NCBI GenBank assembly: GCA_002699145.1
Contig: PABK01000054.1
Span: forward strand, 59,236-123,235
From: Halioglobus sp.
Lineage (GTDB): Bacteria > Pseudomonadota > Gammaproteobacteria > Pseudomonadales > Halieaceae
Reading direction: 5' to 3'
DNA: 64,000 nt
The notes beneath the pieces were generated by a model. The model was given only the letters and a program-made list of their open reading frames with translations. It was not told the DNA's origin and did no database searches. A program made the translations under genes and the position numbers. Each line of letters begins with the position of its first letter. Within the stretch, counting starts at the first letter, position 1. Of this stretch, positions 18,171 through 25,950 are shown piece after piece.

Positions 18171-18200
18171 GCCCGGTTAAGCCGGTCAGGGCCTTTCAGC
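18171..18200. terminator. Possible bidirectional terminator hairpin
   Basis: Arms GAAGGCC and GGCCTTTC with an inner CCGG...CCGG pairing form a stem between the convergent sulfatase and enoyl-CoA hydratase genes. The 3' arm overlaps the stop codon of the leftward gene. There is no real T-run, so efficiency is uncertain. Confidence 0.35.
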
Positions 18201-18984
18201 GCTTTGAGAAGTTTCCGGAACGCCGTTCGGACACTGCACTGATGCCTTCCCGGTGGTCTTCTGTCCTGGACAGGCGTTGCTGCTCAGAAAGCTCCCGCTG
18301 CAACTGTTTTTCCACCGCATCGGCGAGGCCCATGCGCAGGGTTGCGCGGGTGGATTCCACGGCCAGTGGCGCCGCCTCGGCGATTTCAGCCGCCAGTGCC
18401 AGGGCATCTGCCAACAAATCCTGCTCAGTGGACAGCATATCCCCAAGGCCCATGGCCATGGCCTGCTCTGGCCCCACGCGTTGCCCGGTGTACAGAATGC
18501 GCGCAGCGTTTTGCTCGCCGACGATGCGGGGGAGGGTGTGGCTGATGCCGAACCCGGCGTGTACCCCCAGTTTGACGAAGTTGGCGGCGAACCGGGTGTT
18601 TTCACAGATCACCCTGAAGTCGGCGGAGAGCGCCAGGCCCAGGCCGCCGCCGATGGCTGGGCCCTGTACCGCGGCAACCACGGGCTTTGATGCCCGGAAC
18701 ATACGCACCGCATTGCCATAGAGAGCGCCGGCGTTGCTGTCCTTGTCGTCGCTGAACAGGGTGCGCCCGGTGCCGGCTTTGAAATCGGCCCCGGCGGAAA
18801 AAGCTCTGCCCTGGGCGCAGAGGACGATAACCCGGCACTCATCAATAGTATCCAGGTACTCATAGGCATCGGCCAGGGAGCCCACCAACTCCGCATCGAA
18901 AAAGTTGTAGGGTGGCCGCTGCATTTCTACCAGAGTCACATGGCCCTTCGCGCGCAAGCCGATATCGCCGAACTTCTTCTTCAT
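18196..18984 (-). CDS. Enoyl-CoA hydratase/isomerase family protein
   Basis: A second crotonase-fold protein of 262 residues, on the minus strand and convergent with the sulfatase. Oxyanion-hole motifs are seen in LCAQGRAFSAGADFK and VQGPAIGGGLGLALSADFRV; LGVHAGFGISHTLPRIVG carries the usual helix near the active site. It differs clearly from the 11319 gene. It is followed upstream (same strand) by the esterase at 19003-20247, with 18 bases between them, so the two are likely cotranscribed. The substrate is unknown; hydratase, isomerase and hydrolase activities all occur in this superfamily. Confidence 0.88.
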   Translation of the reverse strand: MKKKFGDIGLRAKGHVTLVEMQRPPYNFFDAELVGSLADAYEYLDTIDECRVIVLCAQGRAFSAGADFKAGTGRTLFSDDKDSNAGALYGNAVRMFRASKPVVAAVQGPAIGGGLGLALSADFRVICENTRFAANFVKLGVHAGFGISHTLPRIVGEQNAARILYTGQRVGPEQAMAMGLGDMLSTEQDLLADALALAAEIAEAAPLAVESTRATLRMGLADAVEKQLQRELSEQQRLSRTEDHREGISAVSERRSGNFSKR

Positions 18985-19002
18985 TGCTCCCTTCCCGCTA
19001 TA

Positions 19003-20247
19003 TTATTTGCCCTGTTGCGCACGTACCCACTCGAGGAACCTGTGTATACCATCGATAGTGTGCTCGGTACGCACAGAGCGAATTGTATCGTATGCATGCT
19101 CTGCGCCGGGCAGTTCCAGGTATACCACGGGATTTTTGGACACTTCAGCCAGTTTTTCACTGAAGACGCGCCCCTCGGTTACCAGACAGAGGCTATCGAA
19201 GCTGCCGTGAATAATCATGAACGGCGGTGCATCCGGATGAATGTCTGAAATCGGCGAGGCGAGTTCCCACAGGTCTGGGTTCTCCTCCGGTGATTCAAAC
19301 AACACTTTTCCTCCCAGGAAGTCCTCCCACATTGCCTGGTTCTCGTGCTGGCCGTAGCGCGACAACAGGTCATAGAGGCCGTAGAAGGGTACGACAGCCT
19401 GCAGAGAGGTGTCGACATCAGGAGTGTCCTGCTGCAGTTCGGGCTTGTTGCAGGTCAGCCCCATCAGGGCAGTCAGGATGCCGCCGGCAGAGCCCCCGGT
19501 CACCGCGACAAAATTCGTATCCATGCCGTATTCGGCGCCGTTCTCCTTTATCCAGCAGAGTGCACGTTTACAGTCCTCAAGATGGGTAGGAAAGCCGACG
19601 CTTGGGCTCAGGCGATAGTTGATGGAGACGCCGATCCACCCACGGGACGCCAAGGTGTGCAGCAGGGGCTGTGCTTGCTGGTCCTTGTTTCCCCAGAGAA
19701 AACCACCCCCGTGAATTTGCAGCAATACGGGTAGTGAATTTTCGGGCAGGTTGCGAGGGCGATATATGTTCAACTGCTGTCGGATTCCGCCGGGGGCGTA
19801 GGGAATGTCTCTAATAACCTCGACATCATTCCGGGCGAATCTAATCGGGTTACACCAGTCGGAAAAATGTACCTGCTCGCGAAAGGTTTCGCGGCTTGCC
19901 TCGGGAATATCGTCACGATAAGTGTCTCCCAATGACTTACACAAGGCATCTTCAACGATCACTTCGGTGCCTGCGGCTTTCCAGATATTCCAGGCCAGTC
20001 CGGGCCAGGTCATCAGCAGTACTGCCAAGGCCAGGGGGCCGAGGGCACTTTCAAGTGCGCCCCCCCACGCCAGCAGTGCTGTAATGGATATTTGCATCGG
20101 AAGCCAGATCCAGGACAGTTCGGTGGCTGGCAGGGCGAAGGCGAAGATTCCGAAGGGTACGGACTTGCGTGGCACGATCCTGGGCGAAAAGACCAGTACC
20201 GTTGAGATCAGGTTAAACAGAGCAAGCAATGAGAGAAGCCAACTCAA
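19003..20247 (-). CDS. Membrane-anchored alpha/beta-hydrolase (HSL/BD-FAE-type esterase)
   Basis: A 414-residue carboxylesterase-like protein. The first ~100 residues hold about three hydrophobic segments (MSWLLSLLALFNLISTVLVF, then two more before WNIWKA), so it is anchored in the inner membrane. The catalytic domain has the oxyanion-hole IHGGGF, the nucleophile elbow VTGGSAGG (GxSxG), an Asp in HGSFDSLC and His in GAEHAYD. This order matches the hormone-sensitive-lipase/BD-FAE group acting on short or bulky esters. It is probably cotranscribed with the downstream hydratase gene. The 178 bases between its start and the transposon (20248-20425) show nothing beyond a likely promoter zone. Confidence 0.87.
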   Translation of the reverse strand: MSWLLSLLALFNLISTVLVFSPRIVPRKSVPFGIFAFALPATELSWIWLPMQISITALLAWGGALESALGPLALAVLLMTWPGLAWNIWKAAGTEVIVEDALCKSLGDTYRDDIPEASRETFREQVHFSDWCNPIRFARNDVEVIRDIPYAPGGIRQQLNIYRPRNLPENSLPVLLQIHGGGFLWGNKDQQAQPLLHTLASRGWIGVSINYRLSPSVGFPTHLEDCKRALCWIKENGAEYGMDTNFVAVTGGSAGGILTALMGLTCNKPELQQDTPDVDTSLQAVVPFYGLYDLLSRYGQHENQAMWEDFLGGKVLFESPEENPDLWELASPISDIHPDAPPFMIIHGSFDSLCLVTEGRVFSEKLAEVSKNPVVYLELPGAEHAYDTIRSVRTEHTIDGIHRFLEWVRAQQGK

Positions 20248-20425
20248 GATTACGTCTCCTACTTCATATTACAGACACGATGGTTATTTGTTGGCTCCCA
20301 GTAGGGTCTGGGGTCCGCCACGGCCCAACTCAACGAGTCTTGTATCCTGCTTAGCTTAACGTAAATCATGCAGTGCTCGGGGTGTTAAGGCTGTAGGGGC
20401 AATAGATATGTTTGTTTAGCAATAT

Positions 20426-20499
20426 GGGGTACTAGGGATTTTCCGTCCAAAAACGACAAGAATCGCTGAAAGCCCCGCCATCCGAGGCCTCCCAGGGGG
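20426..20499 (+). repeat. Left terminal inverted repeat of the Tn3-like element
   Basis: Pairs with 23591-23664. It starts GGGGTACTAGGG and contains TTTTCCGTCCAAAAACGACA and GCCCCGCCATCCG. It ends three bases before the stop codon of the transposase gene. Confidence 0.92.
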
Positions 20500-20501
20500 T
20501 A

Positions 20502-23500
20502 TTACTTTTCCCGAACCGGTAAATATCCCTCGATTGTGCGCATCAGTTCCTCCAGATCCGGTAGTTTTTCACTCATTTCGAAGGTATAGATACCCTTCAA
20601 GTTGATGTTATACCAAGCCACTGGAGAAGCCTGTTTGACAATCTGTATTCGCTTATCGTCATTCTGATATTCGAAGCTCGTCAGCAGCTGGCTGAGTATG
20701 CTGGAATTGAAGTAAATAATGGCGTTGGTGACCAAGCGCGCGCATTCGTTCCATAGTTGGATTTCTTCATCAGAGCTGCCCCGGAACTGATCCCCATTGA
20801 CGTTGCTGATTGCTCGACGCAGCTGGTGGTAAGCTTCCCCCCGATTAAGGGCTCGCTGAACGTAGTTACGCAGGCTGGCATCATCGATGTAGTTCAACAA
20901 GTAATTCGCTTTTACCAAGCGGTTGTACTCCGTTAGGGCCTCCAGCAAGGGATGGTTTTTCTTGTACCCGGAGAGTTTACGAACCAGCGTGGCCTGTGTC
21001 GTTTTTCGCTCCTTGAGTGACACTGCGATCCGTTGGATGGTGTCCCAGTGCTGCATGATACGTTTGGTATTGATGGCTTTTTTCAGGCGTAGCTGAATTC
21101 TCTGATCTTTGTCTTCTTTTACATCAAACATCTCGTTGATGACGCGACTAACCTGCGCGTAACGCGGTGCAAAGCTGTATCCAAACAAGTCTAGCAGAGC
21201 GAAGTTGACGTGATTAACTCCGTGGGTATCCGTAGAGAGCACGTCCGGAATGATTTCCGAGCTGTTATTCATCAGCAAGTCAAAGATGTAATGGGATTCG
21301 TGTTCATTCGCTCCGATCACCCTGGCGTTAATAGCGGCATGGTTAGCGATTAAGCTCATGGCCGAGACGCCTTTCTGAGTTCCAAAGTACTTCGATGAAT
21401 AGCGGGTTTTGAAGGTCTCTCGCCGGGCCTCAAACTTTTGACCATCGGCACTGGCGTGGATAATATCCTCTTGGATATTGTAATGCTTGAAGATTGGAAG
21501 CATGGCCGTCGCATTGTTGATGTTGTCGTTGGCAGCATTCAGGGTTTCCAGTCGCAGGTAATTCGCTTGGATGGTACTGAGCTGATCATAAGTGCGATCG
21601 GAGATTTGAGCCATGCCGTAGATGCCTTGGTTCGTTGCATTCCCCACCAGAATCGCCAGAAGGTCATATTCGTGGGCTCGGTTCTTGGACTGAGCGCCCA
21701 GCACATGTTCAAAGCACTCAATGAAGCCGGTATCACGGTCCACCATGCGCAGCACATCGGCAACGCCCGTCGTCGGTATCTGCTGGAAGAAGGGGTTGTT
21801 GACCAAGTACTTTTTACTCCCCGTCGGCAACCGCCATAGGCGCTTACCCTTCGGATTACGTAGGATAATGTTCCGGTTGTCATCCTGTTCCAGGTAGTCA
21901 CTGACCTCATACAAACGGATCTCCAGATCATTGGCTGTTCGCTCGATCAGCTTACTCGGTTCAGCGGTCAACTTTGGTAGCTGAGTTTGCTCCAGCAAAT
22001 TGTGCTTTTCTCTTCGCCAGCGTTCTCGACTCACCAGATCTGCATCCAAGGCCCGGTATTTAATGACATCAGGCAAGGTCAGCTGGCCATTCAACCGATC
22101 GGGGATCTGTAGATACAGGTACCATTCGTAGCGATCTGGGTTAAACGTCCCACCCTCGTCCTGCAAGAACGGTAATTGTTTCTTGGAGGGCAACCGGGCG
22201 TCTATCGTTGCATTTGAGATGACCCCTTGTGCTGCAAGATCAAGCCGAGCGTGATTCAGTGCTGCTGCCAGGCGTTGGGCGCCTGCGCTGGCTTCATAGC
22301 GTAGGCAAAGAAACAGCTGCCGAAGCAACCCTTCCCTTAAGCTATCTCTCTGGTCATAGTATTGCCACATAGCTTCCTCAACGGAACGCTTTTGTTCATT
22401 CAGGAACAGGTAGACAGACTTCAGATCTTTCTCCGCAAGCAGCTTCAGCGCTTTCTGTCTTACCGCCCCAAACGGTTGCTGTTGATCGATGCTATCATCA
22501 ATGAACAGATGTAGAACTTCCGCAGCCTTGCTGACATTTTTAGCGGCTTTTTGCCAATCTTGATAAACTACTTCCTGCGCATAAGCCTTCGATTTATTCT
22601 TGGCCTGTCGGACATGATGAACAAAACCATCGGCTATGCGTTCCAACGCCTGCTGCCAGCGGAACTGCAAATAGCACAGGAGATAAAGCCTCTGATTTCC
22701 CACAGACTGCCGCTTCAGTTTAGCCCCATAGTAATCGACCCGTTCTGCAAAGTGCTGCTGATTTTTCTGGGACAACGATAGCGTACTCAATATGGCATTC
22801 ACTTGCGACATCCAGTGCTGGATGTGGCGATGTACGGTCAGCTCCTTCTCCAGCTCAGTTCCTGTGAAGTTACGGGCAGATTGACGTAACTGTCGCAACG
22901 TTAGCGATCCGTCTACGTTTACGAGGGCAGCCAATGCGTCTTTTAGCTCCTGAGGCAGTTCGAGATCTACGTGGGTAATCAGCCGATCTTGCTCCTGACC
23001 AACAACCTGGCTGATGATCTTTTGCAGGGTGCTGTAGGCAGGGATCGCAATTTTCTGCCCTGATAAATACTCAATCGCTGCGTCGAAGAGGTGCCTCGGA
23101 GCAGACCAGGCTTTGGCCTGCTGCGTTAGGTGGGCTACCAAAGCAGATCCATGGGCTTTAAAACTCCAGCGCTGGTATTCGCAGAGTTCGAATATCCGCT
23201 TGTAAATCCTCTCGTTTTCTTTCTGCGAGAGATTGAACGGTCTGAAGCCGGGTCCTGGCAGTACCGTTTCGTGGACGTGCTTTAGATCATGTTTTATCTG
23301 ATGAAATCCAGGATTCAGCACTACAGGTTTAGCCTTAAAATAACCCAGCAGCACAATAAACATGTAGCGCTGCCCACGATTTCGGAATTTATTAGCGACA
23401 GCCAGTTCCTTGTCGTTCAGAGCGAAAATGAAGCGTTGATCGTTGGACGTGAAAATTGGGGGCCCATAAAAATCGTCTTGTTCTGCATCGGACAAGATTT

Positions 23501-23522
23501 GAACACGTTCTTCATATGCCAT
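20502..23522 (-). CDS. tnpA: Tn3-family transposase (TnpA)
   Basis: A full-length 1006-residue Tn3-family DDE transposase. The N-terminal DUF4158 DNA-binding region (MAYEERVQILSDAEQDDFYG, FRNRGQRYMFIVLLGYF) recognises the terminal repeats. The C-terminal half carries the catalytic triad context: first Asp in HASADGQKFE, second in LSTDTHGVNH, and the glutamate in RALNRGEAYHQLRRA. No frameshift or stop is seen, so it could be active. It is the only gene of its element and reads toward the left repeat. Confidence 0.95.
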   Translation of the reverse strand: MAYEERVQILSDAEQDDFYGPPIFTSNDQRFIFALNDKELAVANKFRNRGQRYMFIVLLGYFKAKPVVLNPGFHQIKHDLKHVHETVLPGPGFRPFNLSQKENERIYKRIFELCEYQRWSFKAHGSALVAHLTQQAKAWSAPRHLFDAAIEYLSGQKIAIPAYSTLQKIISQVVGQEQDRLITHVDLELPQELKDALAALVNVDGSLTLRQLRQSARNFTGTELEKELTVHRHIQHWMSQVNAILSTLSLSQKNQQHFAERVDYYGAKLKRQSVGNQRLYLLCYLQFRWQQALERIADGFVHHVRQAKNKSKAYAQEVVYQDWQKAAKNVSKAAEVLHLFIDDSIDQQQPFGAVRQKALKLLAEKDLKSVYLFLNEQKRSVEEAMWQYYDQRDSLREGLLRQLFLCLRYEASAGAQRLAAALNHARLDLAAQGVISNATIDARLPSKKQLPFLQDEGGTFNPDRYEWYLYLQIPDRLNGQLTLPDVIKYRALDADLVSRERWRREKHNLLEQTQLPKLTAEPSKLIERTANDLEIRLYEVSDYLEQDDNRNIILRNPKGKRLWRLPTGSKKYLVNNPFFQQIPTTGVADVLRMVDRDTGFIECFEHVLGAQSKNRAHEYDLLAILVGNATNQGIYGMAQISDRTYDQLSTIQANYLRLETLNAANDNINNATAMLPIFKHYNIQEDIIHASADGQKFEARRETFKTRYSSKYFGTQKGVSAMSLIANHAAINARVIGANEHESHYIFDLLMNNSSEIIPDVLSTDTHGVNHVNFALLDLFGYSFAPRYAQVSRVINEMFDVKEDKDQRIQLRLKKAINTKRIMQHWDTIQRIAVSLKERKTTQATLVRKLSGYKKNHPLLEALTEYNRLVKANYLLNYIDDASLRNYVQRALNRGEAYHQLRRAISNVNGDQFRGSSDEEIQLWNECARLVTNAIIYFNSSILSQLLTSFEYQNDDKRIQIVKQASPVAWYNINLKGIYTFEMSEKLPDLEELMRTIEGYLPVREK

Positions 23523-23590
23523 ACGTTTAGCCTAAAAAGGCCAAATCTTAACCAAAATTGGTGTAAATATGGACTTCAGAAAAAGCAATC

Positions 23591-23664
23591 CCCTCTTGGA
23601 GGCCCCGGATGGCGGGGCTTTCGGCGATTATTGTCGTTTTTGGACGGAAAAACCCTAGTACCCC
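23591..23664 (-). repeat. Right terminal inverted repeat of the Tn3-like element
   Basis: Reverse complement of 20426-20499 with about six differences over 74 bases. Its outermost bases supply the last codons and the TAG stop of the truncated tniA reading frame, showing that this end joins directly to tniA. Confidence 0.92.
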
Positions 23665-24434
23665 ATCTGCCAATCCATTTCCACGTTCAGTCCTTCCAGC
23701 CAAGGGCGCTTGTCGCAGGCGACATGCACGAGGCACAGGCCAACCGAAACGGCAGACGGCGCTTCCAGCGTGACGACCATGCCGAGCACGCAGCGGGTGA
23801 ACACGTCGATGGCGAGGGTCAGGTACGGGCGGCCAATAGGTTGCCGGTCGCGGTCATCGACCACGATCAGGTCGATGACCGTATGGTCTATCTGCACCTG
23901 CTCCAGCGGCGCGGTCACGGCAGGAGGCTCGCCGCCCACACCTTGTAGGTCACGAGCGGCATCCTGGCCTTCCCGCCGGCGGATGACCTTGCGCGGGTCA
24001 AGGCTAGCGATCCGTAAGGCCACGGTATTGCGCGCCGGCACTCGCAGTTTTTGAGCCTTGCACACCTGAGTGACTTCGCGGTGAAAGGCCGCTAGGCTGC
24101 GCTTCTGCTTGGTCAGGAACCGCTTTTGCAGTAGCTCGTGGATGACGCGCTCGACCGGTTCCGGCAAGCGCCCCTTACCTTTACCTCCACCGGACTGGCC
24201 GGGCACCAGATCCGTCACGAGGCCGCTGCCTTGCCGGGCACGCCGGATCAGAACGTATACCTGGCGCCGAGACAAGCCCAGCGCCTGAGCCGCCATATCG
24301 GCCGCTTCGTGCCCGACCGTCTCCGACTGCGCCAACGGACTGATGATCTCCGCACGACGGCGCGCACGCTCCCAAGCCTCATCAGGCAGAGTGGCCACGC
24401 CTTGTTCTGGAATCCGTGGGGTGTCCGTCGCCAT
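23655..24434 (-). pseudogene. tniA: tniA remnant (Tn402/Tn5053-type transposase, 3' truncated)
   Basis: The first ~256 residues of TniA, the Mu/Tn7-TnsB-like DDE transposase of mercury and integron transposons; the full protein is about 559 residues. The start MATDTPRIPEQGVATLPDEA at ATG 24434 follows GCGAGGTGAGC. The HTH region (QALGLSRRQVYVLIRRARQG) and the first catalytic Asp in QVQIDHTVIDL are present. The copy stops at DWQM where the Tn3 repeat begins, so the second Asp and the Glu are gone and it cannot transpose. The reading frame is otherwise intact, which implies recent truncation. Confidence 0.93.
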
Positions 24435-24575
24435 GCTCACCTCGCTTTGGTGCACACGAGTATTGAGCATAGTCGAGATTGGTGCAGATCACTTCTGATA
24501 TTGAACTGTCAGGAGCTGGCTGCACAACAGCCATTACGCCCAATCAACTGGTGCAGTCGTCTTCTGAAAATGACA
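23665..24575 (-). mobile_element. End fragment of a Tn402/Tn5053-family transposon
   Basis: Contains the 5' half of tniA, its leader, and the transposon terminus. The leader shows the characteristic repeated GGTGCAGAT/GTGCAGTCG units that are TniA binding sites. Everything beyond tniA codon ~256 (rest of tniA, tniB, tniQ, tniR, cargo) is missing and replaced by the Tn3-like element. Confidence 0.9.
24551..24575 (-). repeat. 25-bp terminal inverted repeat (IRt type) of the tni transposon
   Basis: Read on the minus strand it begins TGTCATTTTCAGAAGACGAC and ends TGCAC, the well-known terminus of Tn402, Tn5053 and class 1 integron transposons. The partner repeat is not in the window. Confidence 0.9.
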
Positions 24576-24664
24576 TCTTTCAAGGCCTGTGCGAATCAGT
24601 TAATAAAACGAGGGTTTTCTTTACTCTACAATTATTAAAGTAAATATATATTTTATAGTTATTG

Positions 24665-24687
24665 TGGTATAGTGCCTGTAATTGGCA
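24665..24687 (+). promoter_or_regulatory. Promoter and dyad before the HTH/NTase/tnpA operon
   Basis: An extended -10 element TGGTATAGT (24665-24673) lies in an AT-rich stretch 40 bases before ATG 24713. It overlaps the dyad TGCC-N7-GGCA (24673-24687), itself inside outer arms AGTGC and GCACT (24671-24695). This is a natural autoregulatory operator for the HTH protein encoded just downstream. The rest of 24576-24664 has no other feature. Confidence 0.4.
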
Positions 24688-24712
24688 TTGAGCACTTGCT
24701 GGAGGTACCGCG

Positions 24713-25351
24713 ATGCAGGCCGTAAATGATGAAGCCATCCAGGTAGAGAATCTGAAAATCCGGGCAACCCTGGCTCGCGCCGTGCGCGATACTCTGGTTC
24801 AAAACCATCTGACCCAAATCGAAGCCGCCGAGCGTCTTGGCATTTCCCAGCCACGGGTAAGTGCGTTGCTTAAAGGCAAAGCCAGAGAGTTCCGCGTGGA
24901 CGCCCTGGTCAACATGGCGCTCAAGTTGGGTTTGAACGTATCCCTGGAGGTCGATGCACTCCCTAAGCGGGATGTTCTGACGCCCGGTGGTGTTCTGGAT
25001 CGCATGTGCGAATCAGCCATTCAACAAGACACAGTGGCCTTTATGGATGACGTGCAGCTTTTCTGGCGCAAGGAGTGGGATTTGGCCCTGGTGCCGGATC
25101 CCCACGAAAAAGATGCGCTGAAATATGCGCTCAAGGCCTGCTTCCTGGAGCGCATGGCCGAAGTCTGGTCGGAGCCGCCGAAGTCTCACCCTGCGCAAGC
25201 ACCTGACTGGTGTCAGCGCGTACCGGCAGTACAAAAAGAATTTTCTGTCATCCCTGAAGAATATCGGGAATTTTACGAGGGAGACTTGGTGTCGCCCATT
25301 TTCAGCAAGCGCAATATTTTTGCGCCACGCGACTTCATGTTTTTTGTATAA
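24713..25351 (+). CDS. XRE-type HTH protein with C-terminal extension (putative antitoxin)
   Basis: A 212-residue protein starting at ATG 24713 after GGAGG (24702-24706). Residues ~15-75 are an XRE/HigA-type helix-turn-helix of the HTH_37 kind (HLTQIEAAERLGISQPRVSALLKG). The remaining ~130 residues (from PKRDVLTPGG) are a separate domain I do not recognise, ending APRDFMFFV. It is followed after 9 bases by a nucleotidyltransferase-like gene, a pairing like AbiE or other HTH/NTase toxin-antitoxin systems, and both precede a Tn3 transposase. Antitoxin or transposition-regulator function is inference. Confidence 0.7.
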   Translation: MQAVNDEAIQVENLKIRATLARAVRDTLVQNHLTQIEAAERLGISQPRVSALLKGKAREFRVDALVNMALKLGLNVSLEVDALPKRDVLTPGGVLDRMCESAIQQDTVAFMDDVQLFWRKEWDLALVPDPHEKDALKYALKACFLERMAEVWSEPPKSHPAQAPDWCQRVPAVQKEFSVIPEEYREFYEGDLVSPIFSKRNIFAPRDFMFFV

Positions 25352-25360
25352 GGACTTTTC

Positions 25361-25936
25361 ATGTACCAGTATTCCAGCACCGGCAAACAAATCAGTATCC
25401 ATACCTTGACCCAAGCACTTAAACGCTTGGGTGATTTGCTCCAGAAGGAAAACAAGCGGCTGGAACTCACCTGTTGCGGCGGCATTATCAGCTTGATGTA
25501 TTTCCACTCCCGCGCCATGACTCAGGATGTCGATGCTATCTTTCCCGAGAATCCGGCCAACAAACAGTTGCTGATTAAACTGATCAAGCAGGTCGGTGAA
25601 GAAATGGGGTTGGCGGCTGATGAAAAATCGCTGTGGTTCAATGACAGCGTGAGCTTTTTCGGTCTGGAAACCACGTCCAATGTTATTATTTTTCAGCATC
25701 CCTTCCTGGTCTTAAAAGCCGCGAGCTGGGAAGAACTCCTGGCCCACAAAGTTCACGCCTCACGCCATGACAAAGACATTCAGGATGCGGTGCGCCTGTT
25801 GAAAGAAATCAAGGGTAAGGAGAAAGAGCAGATTTACGAGGCCGTAAAAAAGTACGCGCCTTTTACCCCGCACGTCCCGGAACCCTTGCTGAGAAAACGT
25901 TTTGAAGGGGTCTGGAATATCGCCTTCAAGAAATAG
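25361..25936 (+). CDS. Nucleotidyltransferase-like protein (DUF6036/AbiEii-like, putative toxin)
   Basis: A 191-residue protein whose N-terminal half fits a minimal nucleotidyltransferase fold: LELTCCGGIISLMYF resembles the glycine-rich strand, and the MTQDVDAIFPEN motif supplies the (S/T)xDxD acidic pair. A second part, LKAASWEELLAHKVHASRHDKDIQDAVRLLKE, matches the conserved region of AbiEii/DUF6036 proteins (K-x-A-x-x-x-R-x-x-K-D-x-x-D). Such proteins act as tRNA- or protein-modifying toxins paired with HTH antitoxins. It sits between the HTH gene and tnpA, in the position where Tn3 elements often carry toxin-antitoxin pairs. Toxicity is not shown by the sequence. Confidence 0.7.
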   Translation: MYQYSSTGKQISIHTLTQALKRLGDLLQKENKRLELTCCGGIISLMYFHSRAMTQDVDAIFPENPANKQLLIKLIKQVGEEMGLAADEKSLWFNDSVSFFGLETTSNVIIFQHPFLVLKAASWEELLAHKVHASRHDKDIQDAVRLLKEIKGKEKEQIYEAVKKYAPFTPHVPEPLLRKRFEGVWNIAFKK

Positions 25937-25950
25937 CCTGGGATTTCGTC

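Larger units (their letters stand above)
20426..23664 (-). mobile_element. Minimal Tn3-family element with long terminal repeats
   Basis: A 3239-base element holding only a transposase gene. Its ends begin GGGGTACTAGGG on both sides and remain inverted copies of each other for about 74 bases with only about six mismatches, roughly twice the usual 38 bases. No resolvase or res site is present. This organisation recalls IS1071, the transposase-only Tn3 relative common around catabolic genes, although the end sequence is different. The flanking pentamers (AATAT on the left, ATCTG on the right) are not a direct repeat, so the element is no longer in its original insertion site. Confidence 0.9.

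Noticed and set aside
20426..23664. Identity of the first element with IS1071
   Set aside because: Size and organisation are alike, but from memory the terminal sequence and transposase differ; I call it only IS1071-like.
20421..23669. Target-site duplication around the first Tn3-like element
   Set aside because: The flanking pentamers AATAT and ATCTG differ, so no duplication can be claimed.
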